Shown: piece by piece, positions 32,641 to 41,483 of the stretch | Position numbering within the stretch: position 1 is the stretch's first letter | Layout of the letters: each line of letters starts with the position of its first letter | Source: Kribbella pratensis | GTDB taxonomy: Bacteria > Actinomycetota > Actinomycetes > Propionibacteriales > Kribbellaceae | Direction: 5' to 3' | Assembly: GCF_004365355.1 (NCBI RefSeq) | Contig: NZ_SODP01000001.1 | Location: 2,797,473 to 2,861,472 of the forward strand | Length of the DNA: 64,000 bases | The notes under the pieces: model-generated | Databases searched by the model: none | What the model was told of the DNA's origin: nothing | What the model saw: only the letters and a program-made list of their open reading frames with translations | Translations under genes and position numbers: made by a program

Positions 32641-33651
32641 CTAGCTCGGGAGCCAGGAAACCTTTCCGAGCAGGTACGTCGCACCGATCAGCGCGCCGGT
32701 GTCGATCAGGGTGTGAGCGACCACCAGCGGCATGACGCGGCCCCAGCGGCGGTACAGATAGGTGAAGATCACGCCCATGATCACGTTGCCGGCGAAGCCG
32801 CCGAGGCCCTGGTAGAGGTGGTACGAACCGCGGACAAGCGAACTCGTCACGGTCGCCCGGCGCACGGACCAGCCGAGTTGGTCGAGCCGGTGGTTGAGGT
32901 AGCCGAGCACGATGACTTCCTCGAGTACGGCGTTCTGCGCGGACACCAGGATCAGGATCGGGATCCGCCACCAGTAGTCGGGCAGCTGCGACGGGTCGAC
33001 GGTCAGGTTGGCGCCGGTCGCGTGTGCACCGATGTAGAACAGCAGGCCGGCACCGCCGATGACCGCGGCGATCGCCGTACCACGCCAGAGATCCCGGAAC
33101 CGGTCGCGCAGGTCGAAGCCGATCGTCCGCATCGTCTCGCCGCTCCGGGCCAGAAAATGCCCGACCAGCGCCACCGGAACCAGCGCGGTCACGATCGCGA
33201 ACACCTGCCAACTCAGATCGAGCCAAGGCCGCCCTGGCGCCCGCGACCCAACGATCACCGCCGTCTGCCCACTGATCGGCTTCGAGGAGGTCAAGACACC
33301 AGCGAACGAAATGACCGCCGCCACACCCGAGGCCCCCAAGGACAAGGCGAGCACAAGCCAAATCTCCTTGGTAAGCACCCGCCGGCTAACGCCGACGGGT
33401 GCTGAAGGTGGGGATGCCTCGTCCGTTTTCCCGGTGGTGGCGGGCGCGCTCGGTCCAACTACGGTCGCCGAAGGTGCCTCCTCCCCACCCGCAGGCGTCC
33501 GCTCCCCACCCGCCGACGCGGGCGCCGCAGCCGTCCGCTCCCCACCCGCCGACGCGGGCGCCGCAGGCGTCCGCTCCCCACCCGCCGAGGCAGGCACCGA
33601 AGGTGCTTCCGCGCCGACCGGGGTGGTGGGGTCTTCGGCGGGGCTCGTCAT
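32641..33651 (-). CDS. CPBP-family intramembrane metalloprotease with repetitive N-terminus
   Basis: The 336 residues begin with a soluble Pro/Ala/Gly-rich region (about 1-90) that contains 12-residue repeats of the type PASAGGERTPAA. About six to eight membrane helices follow. CPBP (Abi) motifs are visible: NAVLEEVIVLGYL (Glu-Glu; the usual Arg four residues on is Leu), a later His in VRGSYHLYQG, and VVAHTLIDTG. The proteolytic role is known for Rce1-type relatives; the substrate here is unknown. It lies two bases from the end of the convergent-facing tetR gene block and transcribes toward the small gyrA-like gene. Confidence 0.8.
   Translation of the reverse strand: MTSPAEDPTTPVGAEAPSVPASAGGERTPAAPASAGGERTAAAPASAGGERTPAGGEEAPSATVVGPSAPATTGKTDEASPPSAPVGVSRRVLTKEIWLVLALSLGASGVAAVISFAGVLTSSKPISGQTAVIVGSRAPGRPWLDLSWQVFAIVTALVPVALVGHFLARSGETMRTIGFDLRDRFRDLWRGTAIAAVIGGAGLLFYIGAHATGANLTVDPSQLPDYWWRIPILILVSAQNAVLEEVIVLGYLNHRLDQLGWSVRRATVTSSLVRGSYHLYQGLGGFAGNVIMGVIFTYLYRRWGRVMPLVVAHTLIDTGALIGATYLLGKVSWLPS
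33497..33604. repeat. Three in-frame 36-base tandem repeats
   Basis: Units at 33497-33532, 33533-33568 and 33569-33604 (the third diverged) begin GTCCGCTCCCCACCCGCCGA on the plus strand. They encode, on the minus strand, 12-residue repeats in the N-terminal region of the CPBP protease. The unit length is a multiple of three, so copy number can change without a frameshift. Confidence 0.85.
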
Positions 33652-33654
33652 GGT

Positions 33655-34242
33655 TCAACTATCTCGCGGCAGGCCAGAGAGGAGGTTCAGGAGGTGGGTG
33701 AAGAGATCGCCCGGGTCGGCGTCCAGGTCGTACTGCGACTGGACTTGTAGGCCGTCGGACAGCGCGATGAGCAGCGTGGCGATGGTTTCCGGGTCGGCTG
33801 ACGGGGTGAACGTGCCGGCTGTCTGACGGGCGCGGACCGCGTCGGCGAGGGAGGCGCGGATGCCGGCGTAGCGATCGACGAAGTAGCCGTGGGAATTGTG
33901 GTCGGGGTCGCCCGCCTCGGCGGAGAAGGTCGAGTAGAGCTCGACCAGGCCCGGGACGGAGCCGTTGTGGCGAACCGCCGCAGCCAGGAGGTCGATGGAG
34001 TCTGCGACGTCGGCGAAGCGGGAGCGGTCCGCCTCGTCGCGGGCTCGCAGTACGGCCTCGAACAGCTTCTCCTTCGAGCCGAAGTAGTGCAGCAACCCCG
34101 CCTCGCTGAGCCCGACTGCGGCGGCCAGTTCACGCGTCGACGTCTTCCGGTAGCCGTGCCGCGCGATCACTTCGAGGGCGGCCCGCAGGATCTCCTCGCG
34201 CTTCGCGACACCCTTCGCATACGGACCTCTGGAAGTTGCCAT
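33655..34242 (-). CDS. TetR-family regulator, probable repressor of the divergent GH3 gene
   Basis: This 195-residue protein has an N-terminal helix-turn-helix (KREEILRAALEVIARHGYRK, then AAVGLSEAGLLHYFGSKEKL) and an all-helical ligand domain. ATG 34242 follows TAGGTT (34254-34249) by six bases, so the upstream TTG at 34248 is less likely. It is divergent from the beta-glucosidase gene across 46 bases. The inverted repeat AAAACCTAG / CTCGGTTTT covers its -10 box, a likely operator that would control both genes. The ligand is probably a glycoside or its product (inference). Confidence 0.87.
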   Translation of the reverse strand: MATSRGPYAKGVAKREEILRAALEVIARHGYRKTSTRELAAAVGLSEAGLLHYFGSKEKLFEAVLRARDEADRSRFADVADSIDLLAAAVRHNGSVPGLVELYSTFSAEAGDPDHNSHGYFVDRYAGIRASLADAVRARQTAGTFTPSADPETIATLLIALSDGLQVQSQYDLDADPGDLFTHLLNLLSGLPRDS

Positions 34243-34246
34243 AGCC

Positions 34247-34281
34247 AAAACCTAGCATCACTCGGTTTTCGCACGTACAGT
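34247..34281. promoter_or_regulatory. Divergent promoters with TetR-type inverted repeat
   Basis: AAAACCTAG (34247-34255) and CTCGGTTTT (34261-34269) form 9-base arms with one mismatch and a five-base spacer. The left arm overlaps the tetR -10 box TAGGTT (34254-34249). TACAGT (34276-34281) is the -10 box of the GH3 gene, seven bases before its ATG. Confidence 0.6.
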
Positions 34282-34288
34282 CTTCGCC

Positions 34289-36706
34289 ATGAACTTCGAC
34301 GACCTGCTCGGCCGGCTCACCCTCGAGGACAAGGTCCGGATCCTCACCGGCCAGGACTTCTGGTCGACCTACGCGCTCCCCGCGATCGGCCTCCGCTCGA
34401 TGGTGCTGTCCGACGGCCCGAGCGGCGTCCGCGGTCCGGTCTGGGACGAGCGCGACCCGTCGCTCAACCTCCCGTCCGCCACCGCTCTCTCGTCCTCGTG
34501 GGACGTCGAGATCGCCCATCGGTACGGCGTGGTGTCGGCGCTCGAGGCCCGCCGCAAGAACGTCGACGTCGTCCTCGGGCCGACGATCAACCTGCACCGT
34601 TCCCCGCTCGGCGGCCGGCACTTCGAGGCGTTCAGCGAGGACCCGGTGCTGACCGCGGAGCTCGCCGCGGCGTACGTCGCCGGCGTCCAGGAGCTCGGCG
34701 TAGGCGCCACCCCGAAGCACTACGTGGCGAACGACTTCGAGACCGACCGCTTCACCGCGAACGTCGTGGTCGACGAGCGCACGCTCCGCGAGGTCTACCT
34801 GCTCGCGTTCGAGAAGGCCGTGACCGAATCGAAGGCGTGGCTGGTGATGAGCGCGTACAACTCGATCAACGGCGCGACCGCCTCCGAGAACGACCTGCTC
34901 GAGACCCCGCTCAACACCGACTGGGGCTTCGACGGCGTCGTGGTCAGCGACTGGACCGCCGTACGCAGCGTCGAGAGCGCGAAGCACTCCCAAGACCTCG
35001 CAATGCCCGGCCCGATCGGCGCCTGGGGCGACGCGCTCCTCCAAGCCGTCCGGTCCGGCGAGGTGAAGGAGGACGCGATCGACCGTAAGGTCCTCCGCAT
35101 CCTCGCGCTCGCCGCCCGCGTCGGTGCCCTCGAAGGGTACGAGAAGCCGGCCGACGTGCCGCAGGTCGACGGCGTCGCCTTCGCCCGTACGGCGGCCGCC
35201 GAGGGCACCGTCCTGCTCACCAACAAGGACGAACTGCCATGGGGCGAGCTCCGACGCGTCGCCGTGATCGGTCACAACGCCCGCGACGCCCGCACCCAGG
35301 GCGGCGGCAGCGCGACCGTCATCCCGTCGGCCGTCGTCTCCCCGCTGGACGGAATCCGCAACGCGCTCCCGAACGCCGAGGTCACCTACTCGATCGGCGC
35401 CGTCGTCCAGGAGGGCGTCGCCGAGTTGCCACCGGCAACCATGACCAATCCGCAGACCGGCGAGCGCGGCGCCCGCGTACGCTTCCTGGCCGCCGACGGC
35501 ACCGAGCTGTACGCCGAGGACCGCTTCTCCAGCGCACTCGTCTACCTCGGCGGCGATGCACCGATCGCCGAGTCCACCGTCTTCGAGTTCCGGACCAGCT
35601 GGACCCCGGTCGAATCCGGTGCGATCAAGCTCGGCTTCGCCTCGGTCGGCCGCGGCCGGATCTTTGCCGACGGCAACCTCCTGCGCGAGGACACCGCGGT
35701 CCCGGTCGGCTCCGACCTCGGCGCCGCGCTGCTCTCACCGCCGTCGATCTCGACACCGCTCGACGTGACCGCCGGTACGCCGGTGGACATCCGCGTCGAG
35801 CTCGATCTGCCCAAGCTGGAAGGCGGTCTGAGCAACGCGTTCGGCATCGTCGTCGGCGTCGAGCCGAGCAACGACGACCCCCAGGCCTTGATCGACGAGG
35901 CGGTCGCGGCGGCCCGCGCGGCGGATGTCGCACTGGTTGTCGTAGGCACCAATTCGAAGGTCGAGTCCGAAGGTTATGACCGTACGTCGCTCGCGCTTCC
36001 CGGCCGTCAGGACGACCTCGTCCGTGCGGTCGCCGCGGCCAACCCCCGTACGGTCGTCGTGGTCAACGCCGGCTCCCCAGTCCTCCTCCCCTGGCGGGAC
36101 GACGTGGCGGCCACGCTGGTGACGTACTTCGGTGGCCAGCAGTACGGCGACGCGCTCGCCGACGTACTCCTCGGCCGGACCGAGCCCGGCGGTCGGCTCC
36201 CGACCACCTGGCCGCGCGCGCAGGAGGATGTCCCGGTCATCGACGTCACCCCGAAGGACGGCGTCGTGCGGTACGACGAGGGCATCCACATCGGCTACCG
36301 CGCTTGGCTGAAGGCGGGCACCGAGCCCGCGTACGAGTTCGGTCACGGTCTCGGCTACACCACGTGGGAGCTGTCCGACCTCCGTGCCAACGACCCGACG
36401 TCGGTCGCGCTGACCGTCCGCAACACCGGCGACCGCCCCGGCAAGCACATCGTCCAGGTGTACGCCGAACGCGCCGACAGCACCATCGATCGCCCGGCGC
36501 GCTGGCTGGCCGGCTTCGCCGTCGTACGCCTCGACGCCGGCCAGGCCCGCGAAATCACGGTCGCCTGGCACGAGCACACATTCGAGCACTGGGCTGTTGC
36601 CGAAGAAGGGGCAGGCTGGACCACCGAGCCCGGCATCTTCACCCTCCGAGCCGGCTCGTCCGTGTCGGATCTCGCACTCACCGCCGAACTGGAGATCCTG
36701 CGCTAG
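34289..36706 (+). CDS. GH3 beta-glucosidase with inserted PA14 domain
   Basis: The 805 residues have the GH3 order. A TIM barrel (about 1-290) has KHYVAND and the catalytic nucleophile Asp221 in GVVVSDWTAV. An alpha/beta sandwich follows and is interrupted by a PA14-like insert (about 390-530, containing ELYAEDRF and IFADGNLL). A C-terminal fibronectin-like domain ends the protein. No signal peptide is seen, so it acts in the cytosol. The likely reaction is release of a beta-linked sugar from a short glycoside. The start is leaderless after TACAGT. It is probably regulated by the divergent TetR. Confidence 0.92.
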   Translation: MNFDDLLGRLTLEDKVRILTGQDFWSTYALPAIGLRSMVLSDGPSGVRGPVWDERDPSLNLPSATALSSSWDVEIAHRYGVVSALEARRKNVDVVLGPTINLHRSPLGGRHFEAFSEDPVLTAELAAAYVAGVQELGVGATPKHYVANDFETDRFTANVVVDERTLREVYLLAFEKAVTESKAWLVMSAYNSINGATASENDLLETPLNTDWGFDGVVVSDWTAVRSVESAKHSQDLAMPGPIGAWGDALLQAVRSGEVKEDAIDRKVLRILALAARVGALEGYEKPADVPQVDGVAFARTAAAEGTVLLTNKDELPWGELRRVAVIGHNARDARTQGGGSATVIPSAVVSPLDGIRNALPNAEVTYSIGAVVQEGVAELPPATMTNPQTGERGARVRFLAADGTELYAEDRFSSALVYLGGDAPIAESTVFEFRTSWTPVESGAIKLGFASVGRGRIFADGNLLREDTAVPVGSDLGAALLSPPSISTPLDVTAGTPVDIRVELDLPKLEGGLSNAFGIVVGVEPSNDDPQALIDEAVAAARAADVALVVVGTNSKVESEGYDRTSLALPGRQDDLVRAVAAANPRTVVVVNAGSPVLLPWRDDVAATLVTYFGGQQYGDALADVLLGRTEPGGRLPTTWPRAQEDVPVIDVTPKDGVVRYDEGIHIGYRAWLKAGTEPAYEFGHGLGYTTWELSDLRANDPTSVALTVRNTGDRPGKHIVQVYAERADSTIDRPARWLAGFAVVRLDAGQAREITVAWHEHTFEHWAVAEEGAGWTTEPGIFTLRAGSSVSDLALTAELEILR

Positions 36707-36749
36707 CTGCCCAGCTGGGCGAGCCCCGGTGTCCGTTCGACGGGCGCCT

Positions 36750-37706
36750 TCAGCCCGACGCCGGCCGTCCGACCACGCGACGGCCGGTGTCGGACTGCCA
36801 GTACAAGACCGACCGCCCGGACCGGCGGCGTTCCAGCAACCCGCTGTCAGTCAGCACCCGGAGGTGGTCGGAGATCGTCGCCAACGACAACCCGGTCGTC
36901 GCGACCAGCAGCGTCGTGCTCACGGGTGACGCCGCCTCGACCAGGATGCGCGCACGGTTGCGCCCGAGCAGTTGCACCAACGGCTCGTCCGGTGTCGCCG
37001 TCGGCGCGAAGATGCCGGTGACCGGGTAGGCCAGCGCGAAGCGGTCCGGCAGCCGCCAGCTCACGTTCACCCGCTGCGTGTGCGCCGCGATGAACATCAG
37101 GTCCCGTCCGCGAACATCGGTCGGCGGATAGTCCCAGCGGTTGACCTGGATCCGCCCCTCGCCGAGCCAGCGCACGTCCGGCCCGAGCCCACGCAGTACT
37201 CCCGACCAGCCCTGCTCGCTGAGGCGCGACGTCCGCGACACGATGTCGGCCTGCAGCACCCGCAACCGCCGCGGCCAGTCCGGCTCGATGGTCGCGCTCC
37301 AGATCCACCGCAACAACCCGGCGGCCGCAGCAGCCAGTCCACGCGTCTCGAGCAGGATCGACGGCAACGGCGTGCGTACGACGCTCAGGTCCGAGCGGAT
37401 GTGGTCGTCCGATAGCGCGAGCAGCGGGCCGAGCTCCTCCTCCAGCGCGAGATCCGGTTCGAGCGGCGGGACGGTGAAGAAGTCGGCCGCCCAGCTCGTC
37501 CCGAACGCGCTGTCGACGATCGCCGCCCAGACCGGCTCGGCCGCCAGCTGAGCGCGGTACGCGGCGTGGTGGTGGTCCTTCCACGGCCGGTACCACGGCT
37601 CGACCGGCGCTCGCAGCAGCTTCAGCGCGGACACGGTCTCGGTGAGCTGCGACGTACCGAAGCGCGCGTTCGCCAGAGTGTCGGCATCGACCAGGAACTC
37701 GGACAA
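36750..37706 (-). CDS. ArsR-like winged-helix regulator with N-terminal DUF5937 domain
   Basis: The 318 residues have a long N-terminal region with ALKLLRAPVEPWYRPW and RVLQADIVSRTSRLSEQG, as in DUF5937. It is followed by a C-terminal winged helix (LLVATTGLSLATISDHLRVL, then RRSGRSVLYWQSDTGRRVV). Such proteins are actinobacterial ArsR-type repressors. The start is TTG 37706 with GGAGG eight bases upstream. It is divergent from an MFS transporter with few bases between them, so it probably controls that transporter. No metal-binding cysteines are visible, arguing against metal sensing. Confidence 0.82.
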   Translation of the reverse strand: MSEFLVDADTLANARFGTSQLTETVSALKLLRAPVEPWYRPWKDHHHAAYRAQLAAEPVWAAIVDSAFGTSWAADFFTVPPLEPDLALEEELGPLLALSDDHIRSDLSVVRTPLPSILLETRGLAAAAAGLLRWIWSATIEPDWPRRLRVLQADIVSRTSRLSEQGWSGVLRGLGPDVRWLGEGRIQVNRWDYPPTDVRGRDLMFIAAHTQRVNVSWRLPDRFALAYPVTGIFAPTATPDEPLVQLLGRNRARILVEAASPVSTTLLVATTGLSLATISDHLRVLTDSGLLERRRSGRSVLYWQSDTGRRVVGRPASG

Positions 37707-37765
37707 CGTTTCGCCTCCACCCGAAACTGTAGGTGCTCGACGGACCGCGGTCGATGCTCCCTGAC

Positions 37766-39025
37766 ATGAGCAGGAGCATGAGCACCTACACGCAGATCTT
37801 CGCCAACCGCGAGTTCCGCAACCTGTGGATCGGCAGCGCCCTGGGCAATGCGTCCTCGACGATGACCAGCCTCACGCTGGCGATCGTGGTCGACGCCACG
37901 ACCGGGTCCGCGCTGCTGGCGGCGATGATCATGTTCGGTCCGTCGCTCGCGCAGGTGCTCGGTGTCTCGACGCTGATGTCGGCCGCCGACACCGCACGGC
38001 CCCGGCGGATCCTCACGGTGCTCGCGGCCGGTTCGGCCGTTGCGGTCGGCATCCAGGCGGCCCTCGACCTCTCCCCCGGCCTGCGTCTGGTTCTCTCGCT
38101 CACCCTCGCGTACGGCCTGTCGATCGGCGCCGGTGTCCGGTACGGCCTGCTCGGCGAAGTGGTGCAGGACGACCAGTTCATCCTCGGCCGCTCCGCGATG
38201 AACCTGTCCGTCGGCGCGATGCAGATCGCGGGGTTCGGTATCGCGGGCATCCTGCTCCAGGCCGTCAGCCCATCAACCGTCCTCTGGATCGCGACCGGCT
38301 TCGCCACCCTCGCCGTACCGGTCGTCCGGTTCGGGCTGCAGGACCGTCCTCCACGCCGCGTCGCGCGGACGGGGCTCGCCGAGACCTGGCGCGGCAACCG
38401 CGCCCTGCTCGCCCAGAAGCGCACCCGCCCGCTCCTCCTCGCGCTGACTCTTCCCAACGGCCTGATCGTCGGCTGCGAAGCCCTCTTCGTCCCGTACGCC
38501 GGACCTCGCGCGGGCTGGCTGCTCGCCGCGGGGGCCGCCGGGATGATGAGCGGTGATCTCACCGTCGGCCGGTTCCTCACCCGCAAGGGCCGCCGGGTTG
38601 CGGCCCGGTGGCTCCGGTTCGTGCTCGCCGTACCGTTCCTGGGCTTCGCGTTCCAGCTACCGATCGCTGTGCTGTGCGTACTCGTCGCCGTCGGCAGCTT
38701 CGGCTACTCGGCCTCCCTTGCCCAGCAGGAGGTTCTCGTCGACCTCACACCGGCGGAGCTGCGCGGTCAGGTGCTCGGGCTCGAGTCGGCCCTACGCGGC
38801 ACGACGTTCGGTGTGGTCGCGATCCTGGCCGGTGCTCTGGCCGACCTGACCTCGGCCGCCCCAGCGATGACGGCCTTCGCGGCCGCGTCCCTGATCGTCT
38901 CCGCGATCCTGACCCGCCCGCTGTCCCGGGTGATGCGGCCCGCCGGCTCGATAGGCTCGCAACATGGAAGTGGTCCGGCTCCGGAAAGTTTCGAAACAGT
39001 ACGGGCGGCGGGAGATCCTGGCTGA
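37766..39025 (+). CDS. MFS transporter
   Basis: The roughly 419-residue membrane protein has about twelve hydrophobic helices (SLTLAIVVDATTGSALLAAM, ILLQAVSPSTVLWIATGFAT). It is of the type found next to ArsR-like regulators and is likely an exporter. Starts at ATG 37754, 37766 and 37778 are all in frame, with no clear Shine-Dalgarno or TANNNT box; the middle one is listed and is uncertain. The last 62 bases overlap the ATG-started ABC ATPase gene in another frame. The tail after the last helix (SIGSQHGSGPAPESFETV) is formed in that overlap. Confidence 0.82.
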   Translation: MSRSMSTYTQIFANREFRNLWIGSALGNASSTMTSLTLAIVVDATTGSALLAAMIMFGPSLAQVLGVSTLMSAADTARPRRILTVLAAGSAVAVGIQAALDLSPGLRLVLSLTLAYGLSIGAGVRYGLLGEVVQDDQFILGRSAMNLSVGAMQIAGFGIAGILLQAVSPSTVLWIATGFATLAVPVVRFGLQDRPPRRVARTGLAETWRGNRALLAQKRTRPLLLALTLPNGLIVGCEALFVPYAGPRAGWLLAAGAAGMMSGDLTVGRFLTRKGRRVAARWLRFVLAVPFLGFAFQLPIAVLCVLVAVGSFGYSASLAQQEVLVDLTPAELRGQVLGLESALRGTTFGVVAILAGALADLTSAAPAMTAFAAASLIVSAILTRPLSRVMRPAGSIGSQHGSGPAPESFETVRAAGDPG

Positions 39026-39779
39026 CGTCGACCTGCAGGTGAGCGCGGGCGAACTGCTGGCACTGGTCGGCGCCAACGGCTCCGGCAAGTCCACGGTCCT
39101 CAGGTTGATGATCGGCCTGTCCCGGCCGTCCGCCGGATCGGTGCAACGCAACGTCACCGTCGTCAGCTACGTCCCGGATGTGTTCGCGTCGCACGATCGG
39201 CTCTCGGCGTCGGCGTACCTGAGGCACATGGGACGGATCCGCGGCCTCAGCACGCGTACGGCGCAAGCACGCGCCGACGAGCTACTGGACCGGCTCGCAC
39301 TCTCGGGCGGTGCGGACACACCGATGCGGAAGCTGTCGAAAGGCAACGCGCAGAAGGTCGCGCTCGCTCAAGCACTCCTCAGACAACCTGAGCTCCTCGT
39401 CCTCGACGAACCGTGGGCCGGTCTCGACGCCACCGCTCACACCACGTTGCGCGAACTCCTCACCGAGACCGCCGCACACGGCGCCGCCGTCGCCTTCACC
39501 GAGCACTCCGCCCAGGTTGTCCGTTCAACGGCAACCCGGGTCTGCGAGATCGAGCGCGGCCGGCTGACGGCGCTCACCCATCAGACAAGTTTGACCGAGA
39601 TCTCGATGGTGCCCGGCGCGGACATCGATTGGTCGCGGTACCCGGACGTGGTCGAAGTACGACCGCACGAGGCAGGCATCACGTTGACGGTTCCGACCGG
39701 CCGCCACGACGCAACACTGCTGACGGCCCTGCAACACGGCTGGTCGGTCACGACGGTCCGCCAGGTGAGGTCCGAGTGA
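38964..39779 (+). CDS. ABC transporter ATP-binding protein
   Basis: The 271 residues have Walker A GANGSGKST (about residue 36), signature LSKGNAQKVALAQALL and Walker B LLVLDEPWAG, followed by the H-loop FTEHSAQ. The Q-loop region is short. A C-terminal extension of about 60 residues follows the ATPase core. The start is ATG 38964, six bases after TAGGCT (38952-38957), so it can be expressed as a leaderless message from within the MFS gene. Its TGA overlaps the GTG of the membrane subunit. The pair is probably a small exporter. Confidence 0.9.
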   Translation: MEVVRLRKVSKQYGRREILADVDLQVSAGELLALVGANGSGKSTVLRLMIGLSRPSAGSVQRNVTVVSYVPDVFASHDRLSASAYLRHMGRIRGLSTRTAQARADELLDRLALSGGADTPMRKLSKGNAQKVALAQALLRQPELLVLDEPWAGLDATAHTTLRELLTETAAHGAAVAFTEHSAQVVRSTATRVCEIERGRLTALTHQTSLTEISMVPGADIDWSRYPDVVEVRPHEAGITLTVPTGRHDATLLTALQHGWSVTTVRQVRSE

Positions 39780-40432
39780 CTGCCCTCTATCGCTACCTGC
39801 TCACGAGCGTCCTGCTTTCGCAGCGCTACCTCCCGCCGACGCTGATCTTCCTGGCCGCGCTGGCCGTCGGCACGACGTCGGACAACGGCCCACTCCAGTC
39901 GTCGTACGCGTTCTGCGTGCTGGCGATGCTGGTGTGTACGACGTGGCTGACCGTGAGCATCGTCAATCACGAGGACCCGACGCAGCGGCAGATCACGGTC
40001 GTGACGGTGGGAAGCTCGCTGCGGGTTGTGGCGACAACTGTCGCGGTCGTCGTGACGTGGTGTGTGCCGCTGCTGATCATCGGGCTGGTCTACCCGATCG
40101 TCACAGGCAAGCATGTCGTCACTGCGGGCGATCTCGCGGTCGGTGCGGCCGCGCAACTCGGCGCCGCGCTGGTCGGCGCGGCGATCGGGCTGTTGTGTTC
40201 ACGGCTGGTGATCCGGCGGATCGGGATCGCGATGCTGACCGCGGCCGCGGCGATCCTCGTCGTACTGCTGCTGCGCTGGGTCTCCCCGATCCGCCCGATC
40301 ATGACCGTGCTGTCGAACGACAGGACGGCAGGCGCCAACGCCGTACCGCTCACTCTCCTGGCTGCGCTGTCGGTGGTCCTGCTGGTCGCAGCGGTCTACT
40401 TGACGAAGGCCCTCGCGGACCGGAAGGAATGA
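39776..40432 (+). CDS. ABC transporter membrane subunit (hypothetical permease)
   Basis: This 218-residue protein has six predicted membrane helices (LPPTLIFLAALAVGTT, VVATTVAVVVTWCVPLLIIG, ILVVLLLRWVSPI, LLAALSVVLLVAAVYLTKAL). It does not match a named permease family, but its position directly after the ATPase supports that role. The GTG start overlaps the ATPase TGA (GTGA), which implies coupled translation. Its stop abuts the stop of the convergent lacI gene with no intervening bases. The transported compound is unknown. Confidence 0.75.
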   Translation: MTALYRYLLTSVLLSQRYLPPTLIFLAALAVGTTSDNGPLQSSYAFCVLAMLVCTTWLTVSIVNHEDPTQRQITVVTVGSSLRVVATTVAVVVTWCVPLLIIGLVYPIVTGKHVVTAGDLAVGAAAQLGAALVGAAIGLLCSRLVIRRIGIAMLTAAAAILVVLLLRWVSPIRPIMTVLSNDRTAGANAVPLTLLAALSVVLLVAAVYLTKALADRKE

Positions 40433-41479
40433 TCAGGACGCTGCGACGGAGGACAACTCGAGCGGTGCGGCCGAGCCGCGCACGATCAGGGTCGTCGCCA
40501 GCTCGACGTGGTGCGAGGCGACCTGCTCGCCGGCGGCCAACTGCAACGCCGTACGGAGTGCGACCGCGCCCATCTCGCGCAGTGGCTGCCGCACCGTGGT
40601 GAGCGGCGGCGACGCGAGCCGCGCCACCTCGGTGTCGTCGAAGCCGACCAGGCTGAGGTCCTCGGGCACCCGCAGACCACGCGCCCGCGCCGCCTCGAGG
40701 ATCCCGAGCGCGACCTCGTCGCTGCCGGCGAAGATCGCGGTCGGCCGGTCCCGCAGATCCAGCATGAAGGAACCGCCGGCGACGCCGTCGTCGTAGAGGA
40801 AGTCGCTCAGCCAGATGTACTCCGGTGGCACCGTCGCACCGACCGCGTCCATCGCGCTGCGGAAGCCGCTCATCCGGGCCCGGTTGCAGCCCGAGGTCGG
40901 CTGGCCGCCGACGTACCCGATCCGGCGGTGGCCGAGGGACAGCAGGTGCTGGGCGGCGGCCATGCCGCCGGCGAAGTTCGTCGACCCCACACTCGTGACG
41001 TCGGGCTGCGGGATGTTCGCGGGGTCGATCACCACGAGTGGCAGCCGGGCGCGCGCCAGCGCGGCCAGGTCGGCATCGGCCAGTTGGCTGGTGAGCCCGA
41101 TCGCGGCCCGCCGGCCGTTGCCGATGAGCGCACGGATCCATCGCGCCGCCCGCCCGCTGCTCGACGCCTGCGGGTGCGGCGGGTGCGCGTTCAGGACGAC
41201 GTCGATGCCCTCGGCCTGGCCTGCCTCGACGACGCCCTGGATGACCTGGACCGAGTAGGCGTTCAGCACGCCCTGGTAGAACAGCTCGATCGTGTCCCGC
41301 TGCACCGGGTCCGGGCGGCGACCGACGTACCCGTGCTTCTCGAGGATCTCCTGGACCCGCGCACGAGTGACCGGCGAGACGTCGCTGCGCCCGTTCAGCA
41401 CCTTGGAGACGGTGGCGACCGAGACACCAGCGGACCCGGCCACCGTCGCCAGGGTGACGCGACCCTTCAACCGAGTCAT
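40433..41479 (-). CDS. LacI-family repressor of the adjacent glycoside operon
   Basis: The 348 residues have the LacI helix-turn-helix at 8-28 (VTLATVAGSAGVSVATVSKV) and a hinge. The periplasmic-binding-like domain contains AIGLTSQLADAD, GHRRIGYVGG, FAGSDEVALG and VGFDDTEVARL. It starts four bases after the GH3 stop on the same strand, with GGAGGAGGG inside the end of the GH3 gene, so the two are cotranscribed. The 11-base sequence GTTTCGAAAAC before the GH3 gene and before the divergent ABC importer is the likely operator. The inducer is expected to be the sugar handled by these proteins. Confidence 0.9.
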   Translation of the reverse strand: MTRLKGRVTLATVAGSAGVSVATVSKVLNGRSDVSPVTRARVQEILEKHGYVGRRPDPVQRDTIELFYQGVLNAYSVQVIQGVVEAGQAEGIDVVLNAHPPHPQASSSGRAARWIRALIGNGRRAAIGLTSQLADADLAALARARLPLVVIDPANIPQPDVTSVGSTNFAGGMAAAQHLLSLGHRRIGYVGGQPTSGCNRARMSGFRSAMDAVGATVPPEYIWLSDFLYDDGVAGGSFMLDLRDRPTAIFAGSDEVALGILEAARARGLRVPEDLSLVGFDDTEVARLASPPLTTVRQPLREMGAVALRTALQLAAGEQVASHHVELATTLIVRGSAAPLELSSVAAS

Positions 41480-41483
41480 CTGG

